Shown: in pieces, positions 26,012-38,700 of the stretch
Layout of the letters: each line of letters begins with the position of its first letter
Position numbering within the stretch: the stretch's first letter is position 1
DNA from: Caprella mutica
Taxonomy: Eukaryota > Arthropoda > Malacostraca > Amphipoda > Caprellidae
Length of the DNA stretch: 64,000 nucleotides
Reading direction: 5' to 3'
NCBI GenBank assembly: GCA_947561585.1
Contig: CANNZV010001107.1
Location: forward strand, 62,001-126,000
Translations under genes and position numbers: made by a program
Notes under the pieces: generated by a model
Seen by the model: only the letters and a program-made list of their open reading frames with translations
Databases searched by the model: none
Told to the model about the DNA's origin: nothing

Positions 26012-26041
26012 TGATAAGCGAGAAGCAGATAAATCTTATCT
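26012..26041 (+). promoter_or_regulatory. cluster of three GATA-factor motifs upstream of the protease gene
   Basis: TGATAAG at about 26012-26018 and the perfect inverted pair AGATAA-ATC-TTATCT at 26027-26041 all match WGATAR. They end about 90 bases before the start codon. GATA factors commonly drive gut and fat-body genes in insects. That this is the promoter is an inference, because the transcription start is not known. Confidence 0.35.
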
Positions 26042-26100
26042 CCCCTGAGGTTTTAACTTGACTAATTATTCACTTCGGTTTGGGAGAGCAGTGAAGACTA

Positions 26101-26112
26101 ATGCTCCACTAA
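26101..26112 (+). other. three-codon upstream ORF (ATG CTC CAC TAA)
   Basis: This ATG precedes the protease start codon by 30 bases and is closed at once by TAA. If the transcript begins upstream of it, it could mildly lower translation of the main frame. Confidence 0.3.
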
Positions 26113-26130
26113 ATCTCGTCTGTGGTGAAC

Positions 26131-26727
26131 ATGAAGTTACTGTACCTTTGTCTCCTGCTGGTGACTGTCCTGCTGGTCACTCAGTCAGCTGACAGTCATT
26201 CTTTAGGGAAATATGCCAAGGCTCTGAAGAAATATTCTCAAAATGGCGCAAAGGTGGTTAAGAATACGGCGAACCTGCATATAATGAAGTCCAAGAGAAT
26301 GGAGAAGAAGGCCATGGAGGAATCGAGGTTAAAGAAAAAGAAGGCAGCCGAAAAGATGGAAGTAAAGAAGAGGCAACACATGAAAGACTCGCAAGAGAAA
26401 ACTGAGAAGAAGTTACGGACTGAACTTAAGAGGCTCGACAAAAAGGGGCTTAGGAGTGATCCGATATCCTCAGTTGAACTGAAAAGTATTCTGCTTGGCG
26501 ATGACCAGCACCGAACTGACAAACAAAAATCTCTTGGCAAAACTCACAATAAGAAGAAGCTTCTTCTGGAGAAGCTAAAGCACTTCGAAAAAACTTCACT
26601 CAAGTTAGATGCCGTGAAAAGTTTGTTGCGCGAGAGGACTAGTGTGAAGCACGCTACTCCTTATATGGAGGAGGGGAGGACGCTGGAGGAGAGGAGGCTC
26701 ATGAAGACTCTCAGGAGGAGGTCAAAG
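26131..26727 (+). CDS. protease exon 1: signal peptide and basic region
   Basis: 199 codons. [20 protein letters not shown] is a classic signal peptide. Residues 25-199 contain, by my count, about 54 Lys/Arg against about 23 Asp/Glu, with long helix-favouring Lys/Glu/Leu stretches. Donor AAG|GTGAGG, phase 0. Reading past the donor adds only VRTS and TAA, so an unspliced transcript would give a self-contained 203-residue basic secreted protein. Confidence 0.85.
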
Positions 26728-29700
26728 GTGAGGACTTCATAATCATGAAGGGTCGTACACACGTTAGGTTTTTTAAGTCTTTCCACCAGAAAAAACCCTA
26801 CGTGTGTACGACCCTTAAGTTACGATCAGCTTAACTGTGAAATTGAAAATGCTACAATTTATCCATTGGAATTAAACGAAACACACAATATCTTAATTTA
26901 GATGAAATTAAAATAGAAATAATAAGAGTTGTTGTATTTAAAAGTAAATATTATATAAATGTTCAATATCTAGGCTATATGATATTTTCAGTAAGGTAAC
27001 AATAAAATAATGATAATGATTTAATTAATTAACTAAATTTCACGTTATACACTATACACAGTTGTAAGATCACTTTACACTCGGTTAATATCATTTATAT
27101 ATTCATGCAAATTTTCGAAATATAACACAGTCGCTGGTAGCAGCATACGGACACAGTTTATTTATTATATCTCAACATTCAGCATCAAAAAATGAAACTT
27201 TTAAAGAAAATCGATAAAAAATAGAATTACGAATATATATTTTTTCATATTTTTCAAGTTTTAATATACAGTTAAATAAAAAAAGAATATTGCAACTATC
27301 CTTGGTCATGGATATTGATATGGAGTTAATATTAAATTGTATTTTTACTCCTCACTCTAACTGCATTACTCCTCTTGCTCCTCTCCCTGACTACTTTACT
27401 CTTGTTGCTCCTCTCCCAAACCACATCACTCCTTTTGCTCCTCTTTCTAACCACATTACTCCTTTTGCTCCTCTTTCTAACCACATTACTCCTTTTGCTC
27501 CTCTTTCTAACCACATTACTCCTCTTTCTAACCACATTACTCCTCTTGCTCCTCTTTCTAACCACATTACTCCTCTTGCTCCTCTTTCTAACCACATTAC
27601 TCCTCTTGCTCCTCTTTCTAACCACATTACTCCTCTTGCTCCTCTTTCTAACCACATTACTCCTCTTGCTCCTCTTTCTAACCACACTACTCCTCTTGCT
27701 CCTCTTTCTTACCACACTACTCCTCTTGCTCCTCTCCCTAACCACATTACTCCTCTTGCTCCTCTCCCTAACCACATTATTCCTCTTGCTCCTCTCCCTA
27801 ACCACATTACTCCTCTTGCTCCTCTTTCTAACCACATTACTCCTCTTGCTCCTCTCCCTGACTACATTACTCCTCTTGCTCCTATTTCTGACCTCATTAC
27901 TCCTCTTGCTCCTATTTCTGACCACATTACTCCTCTTGCTCCTCTTTCTAACCACATTACTCCTCTTGCTCCTCTTTCTAACCACATTACTCCTTTTGCT
28001 CCTCTTTCTAACCACATTACTCCTCTTGCTCCTCTTTTTAATCACATTACTCCTCTTGCTCCTCTTTCTAACCACATTACTCCTCTTGCACCTCTTTCTA
28101 ACCACATTACTCCTCTTGCTCCTCTCTGTAACCCCATTACTCCTTTTGCTCCTCTTTCTAACCACATTACTCCTCTTGCTCCTCTCCCTAACCACATTAC
28201 TCCTTTTGCTCCTCTTTCTAACCACATTTCTCCTCTTGCTCCTCTCCCTAACCACATTACTCCTTTTGCTCCTCTTTCTAACCACATTACTCCTCTTGCT
28301 CCTCTCCCTAACCACATTACGCCAGCTCTTCAAAAGCTACCTGATATTTGTGTTCTCAGTTAGCTGTCGAATAACTTTCTCACTCTCGAATTTATTGCAC
28401 AGACACGTAGGTACTTTTTGTTCCGAGGTTGCTGTTGATATATAGGCATGTGCGTACGAAGTCTGCGTAACGTAGAGTCTGTCCTCCCGGTAGACGCAAC
28501 TAAATAGGAAAAATAAACGAGAAAAAGCTTAGGTGGCGTAAGTAGTTGTTTCACAGTAAATATTATTCTAACTCTCACTTTACTAAACACAATATCGATT
28601 AAAAATAAAGCTAAAGTTTTATTTTAAGTCTATGGATATTACTTCTAAAATTTCATTTATTTAGTGAAAATTTTATTATTCATATGTAGGCATCTCATAG
28701 AATTTTTATTTATGATAGTTACCGAGTAGGAGAGAGTAGGTATGCACTGAATAAAAATGTGTGTAGGACCTTTTCACGGCGTGCAAATTTAATAATTCCA
28801 AGTGTATTCATTTTGGGGTGAGCGGGTCTCTCCACGAGAAAAAGTGCAAACATTTTTGCGCGCGTGAGTCGCTAGGAGGCCAATAAAGGTTTGTTAGTGC
28901 TGTGGCGCTCTTCTATCACAAGGGAAAGACCTATGAATTACTCTGGCACGTGAAGGCAAATGCTAGCCCCGAGGCTCTGAGCCATCCGAAAGATTCTTCG
29001 TAAAGTCGATTAGAAGTGCAGAGCTTCTCATCGAAGTACCTGGCAAGTCGAGAGATTGATGAAACGGGGAATATTTCTTGAAAACTTCTGTCAGAGACTA
29101 GTGTAAGACACGAATTGTCGTTCAGTTTCACATCTTCGGTCATATAAGAAAAACGACATAATAATTATTATTTAATTTATTTTCTAATTATTATATAATT
29201 TTTTCTTATATGACCGAAGATATTAAACCAACCAATAATTCGTAACTTACCCTATCTGCTTGAAACAAAGAAATAAATAAGCATAACAGATTAATGAATG
29301 TTAATTAGATTACTGACGGAGAGTATCTTCAATTTACGTCAGTCCCCCCCTCCCCCAACCCCTAAAACTTTGACTTTTGCTATAGTCTTAGCGGTAGCGT
29401 TTTCTAGGCGCAGACAGCATAACTAATGTTGTTTTCTCATTATTGTTGTTGAAGGCTCGTACTCGTACCGTGAAAGAGACTCGGTGTTTTGGAACATAAA
29501 CCTGCTATCATATTTCACATTGGTCCTCATTTCTTCTTTATACACCAGAGTGCTAAATAGAGACGGTATTAGTCATAGGGCTTTTATTCTTAGTAGAAAT
29601 TGGTAAATGTATTTAATATAATTGAATATGCTGACTGAAGGAAATATATAGAATAGGACCATTTACTTTATATTCATTCAAATTATTGGAATGTATAATA

Positions 29701-32700
29701 AACAATTGAATTTATTTAAATATGAATTTTATCAAATTACTTAATTGAATTATAATAAAAACAATTTATTGTACATGAAAAAACGTAGTTTTAACTCTAA
29801 TTTGATTGAAATTTATATTTCAAGAGTAGAAGAAGGTATTAACAATTACAGGTAAACAAATTATAAAAATCTTAGTTAACGTGTTCAATACAATGGTTAG
29901 TGATAAATTAATAATGCAAACTTAACCTCTCAAATCATCAGTTGAAGAATTTTTTCCAATGCTTCTTCACAGAATCGTTCCGTAGAACCGCAACTGAAAT
30001 CTGCTCTGCGCAAACGAAGTAAGATGGTGAAGGGACGAAAGAGTGCGAAGTACAGTGAAGAGGACGAAGAGAATTGGACAGAAGAGAAAGGTAGGCAGGA
30101 GTGAAGGGCCGTAAACACATAGGGTTTTTTAAGTCTTTTCACCAGACTTTTTGCTAAGCTCCTCCTACTTTTTCCACGAGAATATAAGAAAAAATGATAT
30201 AATTATTACCTGCAGGTATCATGGATACCAACTGAAATAAATAATAATTATTTCGCTTTTTTTTATATTCTCGTGGAAAAAGTAGGAGGAGCTTAGCAAA
30301 AAAGTCTGGTGGAAAGACTTAAAAAAGCCTACGTGTGTACGGCCCTTGAGACGAAAGAAACATGTTTTATACATATGATTACGCGATAAAAATATACATT
30401 AGTAAAATTGATAGAAGGGTAAACCTGTCATATAATTACATATTTCAGAAAATATACTATGAAAATAGGGATTTATCGAGGTAATCTGAAAAAATTGATT
30501 CTTGATAATGAAATTCAATGTTTACTATAAAAGTTTTTTCCATTCAATTTGTGACTAAATGAAATTCTATGCTAAATGGAGTGAAGGCAATCCAAACAAA
30601 CATTTTCAATAATAAAATAATGTGTAAATATATACTACAAGCTGAAATAATTATTTTAACAGAAAAATATATTTGTCGAATAAATATTTAATAGCTTTTT
30701 AATATGCATGATAAAATAAAATTCATTTGAACTTTGATATCGAGTGAATATATTTTATTATAGCACAAACAGTTAATTAAATTCATGAAAATAATCAATG
30801 AAAATAAGTCAATTTATTTTAAAATAGCAGGTAGCTAATTCGTTATGTTTCAGATATTGACGTGGATGATTTAAGTGAAAATGACGTCGATAATATTTTC
30901 GAGAACATTTCTTCTGACCTCAACGAAGTAGAAGAAGAAGAATATACTCTAGATTCGCCTGAAAATTTAGATGAAGAATATAATAATATAGTTGAGGAAC
31001 ATGCCGAGTTTGATTTACCAGAAGAAACAAACTGTAAGTTTTTTTGAATTATAAATTACATAGTATAAAATATTAGATAGGAGCTAAAATTCCTAGCAGA
31101 TGTGGCTAATTAACTATAGGGATTTACTTTAGTAATACGCACAAGTACAGATAAGACTGAGGCGCACCATACATCATGAGTTCTTTTTCTTTGACGATCC
31201 CAGATGTCACATTGCCGGATGCTGACAGTTCCGAGAACGAAATAATCCCCGAAGCAAATCCTCCCGTGATGGCATCTCCACCCTCTACTGGTCAGTATTT
31301 CTTTCCGTAATATCATTTAGAAGTACTTCTCACAGTCTTCTTCCCATTGCTATATAATGATAATACGAGTTTATATTTATTAAATTCACTTTATTTTATG
31401 ATTTTAAAACTCACACGTTTCAATTCAAGCTCCAATAGGCTCTCATACACATAAGTTCAATACAATTTTTTCATATTCAGCATTTTTTTTGGCTGGTTAA
31501 GCTAAGTATTTGTGGGAGTAAATGCAGCTGCTTACAAATGAGGATCGGTAATTGGGTTTATAGAAGTTAGGTGAGATAAAAGACATCGTGCATTAACAAT
31601 TGGCTGCGAATTTGAAGAGCTCAGCTGGCAGCTAATCTAGCACACACCTTAAGGGGATCAAATACACAACAAAAGTTTTCTTGCTGAGACATGGCCAGTC
31701 CTACGGGATTCGTTCGGATAAATGATTCGGAGTATAATGATGGAGGAAATGAGCAAAAAGCAGCTGCTGGGGTGCATTGTTAAAATTAAAACTTTTCTAG
31801 TTGCTGTACTATGGGCATCAACATATTTATCAAACTGCTTAGTTCCTTGTATCAGAAATTGAGAAGAAAAACTTACAATGTACATAGATAGGTTGTGTCA
31901 TAATAAGATTATTTTTTTCATCAGAATTACCCGACACTGAGAGTGAGATTGTACCAACTGAAGTCACAACACAAGAGCCAGAAGAGCCTATTCCCGAACC
32001 CGAAAGCCCGATTGATGAGGAAACTGAATCTTCGGTAGTCACTACAGAAGACAGTCCGGCATTCGCAGAAACTGAAGCCACAGAGCCCGAAACGATGGTG
32101 TCTGAAGCCCCAGAGCTTGAAGCAGTGGTGACTGAAGCCCCAGAGTCCGAAACGGTGGTGTCTGAAGCCCCTGAGCCCGAAACGGTGGTGACTGAAGCCC
32201 AAGAGCCTGAAGTGGTTGTGACTGAAGCCACAGAGTCTGAAGCAGAGGAGACTGAAGCCCCAGAGCCTGAAGCAGTGGTGACCGAAGCCACAATCATTGA
32301 GACTGATACATCTGAAGACTCTGTTTTGGCTACTGATGCCCCTACAAGTGAATTACCTGAGATTGAAGCTGCAGAAGATGAGACAATCCTTGAAACGGCA
32401 GGAAGCACGAATATACCTACCCCAGTCACTGCTGCAGAACCTGAAGTGTCATCCTACCAAGTAGGCCCAGATTACCCCTGGGATAGCTATGATGAAGGAG
32501 AGGAGCCTTGCGGTCGGGCAAGATTTGGACCTGAGACTCGTAGGCCCGGTTCCGCTAATCAAAGGCTTCTGAAAATTCTTGAAGGGAAGGAAGCGTTACC
32601 TGGTGCCTTTCCTTGGCAAGTTGCTATTTTGAATGAGAGACGGGTGAGTAAAGTTACATAAATCTGAATATAAGTTTATAAATTAAAAAGACACATATTA

Positions 32701-35700
32701 ATAAAAATAAATACAATTCATGCAGGGTGAATATTTCACCAACGGTAAATTCAACTATAGTGGGAAAACTATTATAAACCATTATATTTCGTATAATTTT
32801 AAGATTAATTCAAGGAATGAATTCAGAGGACAAATGAAAATTGAATAGTAATGGTCTGTAGATTTCCTGAGCAGGGAGAATATAGATTTGCTTTTAATTA
32901 GTGATAAATTATTACTAACTTTTCTTGTTTTTTGAGACTATTATAAATTTATAATAATTTCAGAGTTGACCACAGTGGAATTCTGTGTAATATTTTTTGA
33001 TACTATTCCATCAGAAGCAGTAGACATTGTGAGTTTAATTCATATTTCATATAGTATATGTTTGTATACTTTTGTATATTTGGGCGCATTTCTAAATTTT
33101 CGAGTTTTCGAAATAATTTTTTTTTTTTTTTTAATAAATGAAGGTCTTTAGGAATACCTAGTATTTACTCTTTCTCATAAATCATTAATAGTTCATAATA
33201 TATAGTTCATTCTATTTCACAATTCATCTTCCTATTAGTAAACTATATAACTTTTTTAACGATCGTGAATCAATTTAAATTGAAACTAACATCTGAAGAT
33301 CTTTTTGATTTTATAAGTGATATAATTTTTCTAACCAGTGGAACTGAGTGGAGAGAAACTGTTATCGAATGAAATGCACGTCCATTGATTAAGACAAAGG
33401 GGGGTATTTTGAAATAAAGTCCTCTCCATCCTACATACTTACACCCTAGTAATCAAATTTGGCTCAAATTAAGATCAATTGTGATGCGAGTTTATGGATC
33501 GCAGCGCCTAAAAGTTCTCTATTTTGTGCAAGTCACCATTTAGGCCTAATTCAGCTGCTAACAGGGCCAATAGGCACATTAACTTCAGATAATTGATTGC
33601 CAAAGAAAATAAATGGAGATCGAGATGAATGAAAAGGATCGTAGAAGAATAGAAACTGCGTCACAAGTGCATTTGCCCTTGGGGTAAGTTAAGAATTGTA
33701 GGGCAGTTCTACATCTTCGGTCATATGAGGAAAAAAATTTATGATTATTATATTTTAATAATAATGGTTATAGTTTTTTCTTATATGACCAAAGATGTGA
33801 AACTGTTCAATAATTCGTAATTTGCCCAATATATGACTAAAGTTTTCTAAAGCAATATTTGTCATCTTTATTGGTAATAAACCTATATAAATTACAAGAA
33901 ATATCAATAAATTAGATTAAGCAAATGCACTGATTATTTCAATCATTCGATGTTAGGTACTTTTTACGATCCATCAATTTACACAAAATATAATAACATA
34001 TTCTATATTAAGTATTTCGCAATAAGTATTTTAAACAGATATTAACTTAATTTGGATATAGGTAGCTATTTAAATTCAATCCATGTAAACCCGAGAAAGG
34101 TTTACGGTAATATTAAAACGTTTAATGAAGTTTTGTAAATTATATATTAATATAATTTTATTTAAATGAAAAATTTAGCTTAAAATATCAGCGGAAAATA
34201 TCTAAATTTATTTCATATATTTTTCATATTTTTCAATGTTTTAAAATTTATTTATTTATTTATATTTTAATATCATATATAATTGAATAAATTTTTTATC
34301 CGTGATTGGGTGAAGCCCGAGATGAAAGTAGAGTTCGAGTAGAGTCACTGTATTAATACTGGCAGAATGTATTAATTTTCCTTTTATTATATGTTTTCTT
34401 AATAAAAGTGTGACACACGGACGCTGTTCATATTATAACATAGATTAGGTTTATAGGGCGAAATGATTAGGACAGTGGTAGCACTCTATGACACTCTTAT
34501 TCGTTAACTTCTTGAGTGTTTCTCCCTACTGTGGCCCACTAGAGCCCCACTGCAACATTTCGTGATTGAAGTTTAGAGATAGTGACCTCCTAGAGAAGTT
34601 TTCGGAGAGAGCAAAAACTGAGGTGGATATGCCGCTGAGACTGATTGATGTGTGTTGTCTAAAAGCCTCGCCAAAATCACCTGCAGTTAGTCCAGTTAAC
34701 AGACGATTCGCTTAACATGATTAAGATGGCCCTAGTCCGCCTTGCAGTCGAACCCCACAGTTGACAGATGGATGAATATTCAAATTCGATGAACATAACT
34801 TGAACTCTATTACACACCCACACCACTAATATATCTTGATTTAGTTATATTAATTATTCAAAAGCCCTAACTTCATCTCTTTGCTTCCAAAGTAAACTTA
34901 ATCGAATGTAGGAACGAGTAAATAAAACCGAGTACTTCTTGTAAAATTTCTTGCCTCTCAATTTATTAAATGAAAGACTTCGGAAAACTTCTTATGTTCA
35001 CTTTTATGATCTGAACTCTTGAAAGTTAGTTTTATGACGTTCAATAGATATTCATAAAAGTCAAAGAGTTTATATTTAGTCAACTGAATGGAACAGAGAA
35101 GAAAGAAAAGAATCCAAGTGCTAACAAAAGGATCTGACCCTAACAAAATAGGCCGAAACTTTCCATTCATTTCTTCTCCTAATTGACAGTTTGGTAATCA
35201 ATAGCACTGACTGTAATTCTACTGGAAACCTTTTGAATAATGTGATACAATCTATTTATAATACATTTTCTGCTTCGCATATCAAGCAGGCGAAAAAACT
35301 GCCATACCCTTTTTCTACTTTTGACTCTGACGTCAGAATGAAATTAAAGCTAATCCAATCTATCCATCAAATTAAATTTCCGACATTTTTAATCGTTGAG
35401 AGCAATTGTTAAATCCCAAGTAATCTACGAAATGCAATTAATGAATTGCCTTCGTAATACACAGTAAGCTATGTATATGTATATACTGTATATATATCAA
35501 CTATAAAATATCACTTCCTACAATAATATTGTTTGTGCTAATAATATTCGGTTGGATTTTCTAAGAACAACTTCATTCGCAATGAGATTGAAAATATTTA
35601 ATTTTATTTGCAAGATGTTTTTATTATTTACATTTTAAATCTTCTTATACCTATTGTATTTCTAAAACGTATTGAGGTTAGTTTATTCCTATCACAAATT

Positions 35701-38700
35701 TAAGAAGATCAGCTTCGTTGTAATGTCCCCGCATATGAAAGAGAGATTAGAAAATGTATCAGTTCCAGGTGTTATTGTGCAGCTAGAACATAGAAATATC
35801 TTACTATAGAATTTCTTGACTCTAGTCTGACAGAGGCCCGATAGTGATAGGACACTAATACGACACCCAGCAAAGTCTCACGTATTTGCTCTGGACATAT
35901 TAAAAATATTTGAAAACAAGCTATAACCTTGGTGACAAATCTAGTCATTATTGGTGTTCTCGTCTGAGCAAAATAAGTCCAAAAGAAAGGAGGAATGAGT
36001 TGTGCAAAGGCTAATACTGATCATATCTTGACATCGGCAGAAATCGTACGTTATATTTTAAAGATATTTAGACCTTGGAGACCTTATTTCAATTGAAAAC
36101 TGAAATTATTAGTAATAGTAGTATTAGTTATTGGAATTTTTCATAAAATTCTAAAAATGACAAGATGGATTGTATCATAAAATAATCGAAAGTTTAAAAA
36201 GATATGACAGTCATTAAATTACCCCGTGTTTCTGTCTATAACTTGGCTGATATATGATATATCTCTTACCTTCTCAAAACACATAAAATATATCCGATAA
36301 AAAGCTCGCTCATTTATTGAAAACTCCCAATACATCCCAATGAACAATGCTGTCATCGTTGGATTAGTGTAGCATAAATATAAATACATAAATAGTAATG
36401 AGCACTCGATCCAGGCCTGTAGGCTCGCAAAGCCGTCGTGACGCCCCGTGGGAGTTGACTTACATCTCGCTTGTCTACCGGCATTAGTCGCTAGATGGTA
36501 GAAGTCAAACCCCCGGGGGAAGAAGAGGTCAAATATCTAGCACAGCGAGAGCAGGGAATTGAGACTGCTGTCTAAATCAGGCTCAATTATTATTAAATTG
36601 AGTATGACTGTGTGTATAGACAAGCTATGCTGTTAACTAACCTAATAAAATTGCATGTCTATGGTTGAACATTTCATTACAGATATCTTCATATTTGAAA
36701 GTGAAACTAGGTTTTAAACTATTTAAAAGTACAATACAGACGGGTAATTAAAATTCGTTTTGCATTTACAAATAGGTAAATATTTTTCCTAATATTAATT
36801 GTCAACATTTTAACATGTTTCTGAATGAACTCGTTTTAAAACTTTATTTCTTGAGTCTGCTATTAAAATTAAACTAGAGAATTAGTAGTTTTTTAATGAA
36901 TGAATATTCGATTATGGAAGCACAATATGTAGTGACTGACCGGTGACTGCAAAATTTCAGTCGAATCTTGTGTTTCGTCCAATGGCCAGGCAGACAACTG
37001 TTCTTTCAGGCCCGAATAACCTAATTCGGTGTGTGACTGCAGCCTCAGTATCTCTGATGAGCAGCTCCGATTCTATTATGATAGATATCAGAAAAGGAGG
37101 GAATGAGGTGCCGTAATAAAGCGTCTGCCATCTAGAGGGAGCCACTGCATACAAATGTGACGACATGAATACCATTTCTTTTATTCATAACGCGTTACGT
37201 TTGCCAGATATTAAAAATATGTCGCAAAAAGGTTTTCTTTTTCGGTGACTCTGAATACAAATCTATAAGAATATCTTACAGCTTTCGCTAGTCAACAGAT
37301 GGACGAACGATATCGCCTGGTACTTCCAGCCTGTTAAGAAAAAAACAGCAATAGAATATATTTGAATGTATACACATAACAAACTTTCATCTAGATAATT
37401 CTATTGTATTTTTTATTAATGAACGGACAATAATATAATGTTTCATTTGCACAGTAATATGGAAATTAAAAAGGTATGAGAATTTAAAGGAGAAAAATAA
37501 TGTAACAGAATGTTCACTACAACCTATAGTTTGTTATAAAAAATAGGGGTGGTTTATGTCTCTTTACCTGTCAGTCCTTCATACTAATAATATGCTTGGC
37601 AAGCAGTTATGATAATTTATAATGTATAGGAATAAAAATTATTGTCAGAAATAGTTACTTTTGAATATAATTTTGATCTATCTATGTATGGCTTATCTAA
37701 GCGATTTAGATTAACTCACAAGTGATTTAAACTAACTCACAAGTGATTTAAACTAACTCACAAGTGATTTAAACTAACTCACAAGTGGTTTAAAGTAACT
37801 CACAAGTGATTTAAACTAACTCACAAGTGATTTAAACTAACTCACAAGTGATTTAAATTAACTCACAAGTGATTTAAACTAACTCACAAGTGGTTTAAAG
37901 TAACTCACAAGTGATTTAAACTAACTCACAAGTGATTTAAACTAACTCACAAGTGGTTTAAACTAACTCACAAGTGATTTAAACTAACTCACAAGTGATT
38001 TAAACTAACTCACAAGTGATTTAAACTAACTCACAAGTGATTTAAACTAACTCACAAGTGATTTAAACTAACTCACAAGTGATTTAAACTAACTCACAAG
38101 TGATTTAAATTAAGTCACAAGTGATTTAAACTAACTCACAAGTGATTTGAACTAACTCACAAGTGATTTAAACTAACTCACAAGCTATTTAAATTAACTC
38201 ACAAGTGATTTAAACTAACTCACAAGTGATTTGAACTAACTCACAAGTGATTTAAACTAACTCACAAGTGATTTGAACTAACTCACAAGTGATTTGAACT
38301 AACTCACAAGTGATTTAAACTAACTCACAAGTGATTTAAATTAAGTCACAAGTGATTTAAACTAACTCACAAGTGATTTAAACTAACTCACAAGTGATTT
38401 AAATTAACTCACAAGTGATTTAAACTAACTCACAAGTGATTTAAACTAACTCACAAGTGATTTAAACTAACTCACAAGTGATTTGAACTAACTCACAAGT
38501 GATTTAAACTAACTCACAAGTGATTTAAACTAACTCACAAGTGATTTAAATTAACTCACAAGTGATTTAAACTAACTCACAAGTGATTTGAACTAACTCA
38601 CAAGTGATTTAAACTAACTCACAAGTGATTTAAACTAACTCACAAGTGATTTAAACTAACTCACAAATGATTTAAACTAACTCACAAGTGATTTAAATTA

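Noticed and set aside
26122..26130. GTG start for the protease, nine bases upstream of the ATG
   Set aside because: GTG is not a normal start in animals. The ATG at 26131 begins directly with a strong signal peptide.
26238..26540. Minus-strand frame rich in Phe and Ser
   Set aside because: Antisense shadow of the Lys-rich exon 1 (AAG and AAA codons read as CTT and TTT).
27290..28445. Four overlapping long frames on both strands ([38 protein letters not shown])
   Set aside because: All come from the 30-base intronic array; a unit length divisible by three keeps frames open on both strands.
28931..29143. 70-codon minus-strand frame
   Set aside because: Its start lies inside the family 1 MITE at 29101-29252, and it sits within intron 1 of a + strand gene.
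31839..32429. Ser/Val/Ala-rich minus-strand frame of 196 codons
   Set aside because: It is the antisense shadow of protease exon 5, whose + strand frame is supported by splice sites and by the protease domain.
34580..34720. Short protein-like + strand stretch ([19 protein letters not shown])
   Set aside because: Only about 46 codons, bounded by stops, inside protease intron 5, with no splice partner that keeps the protease frame.
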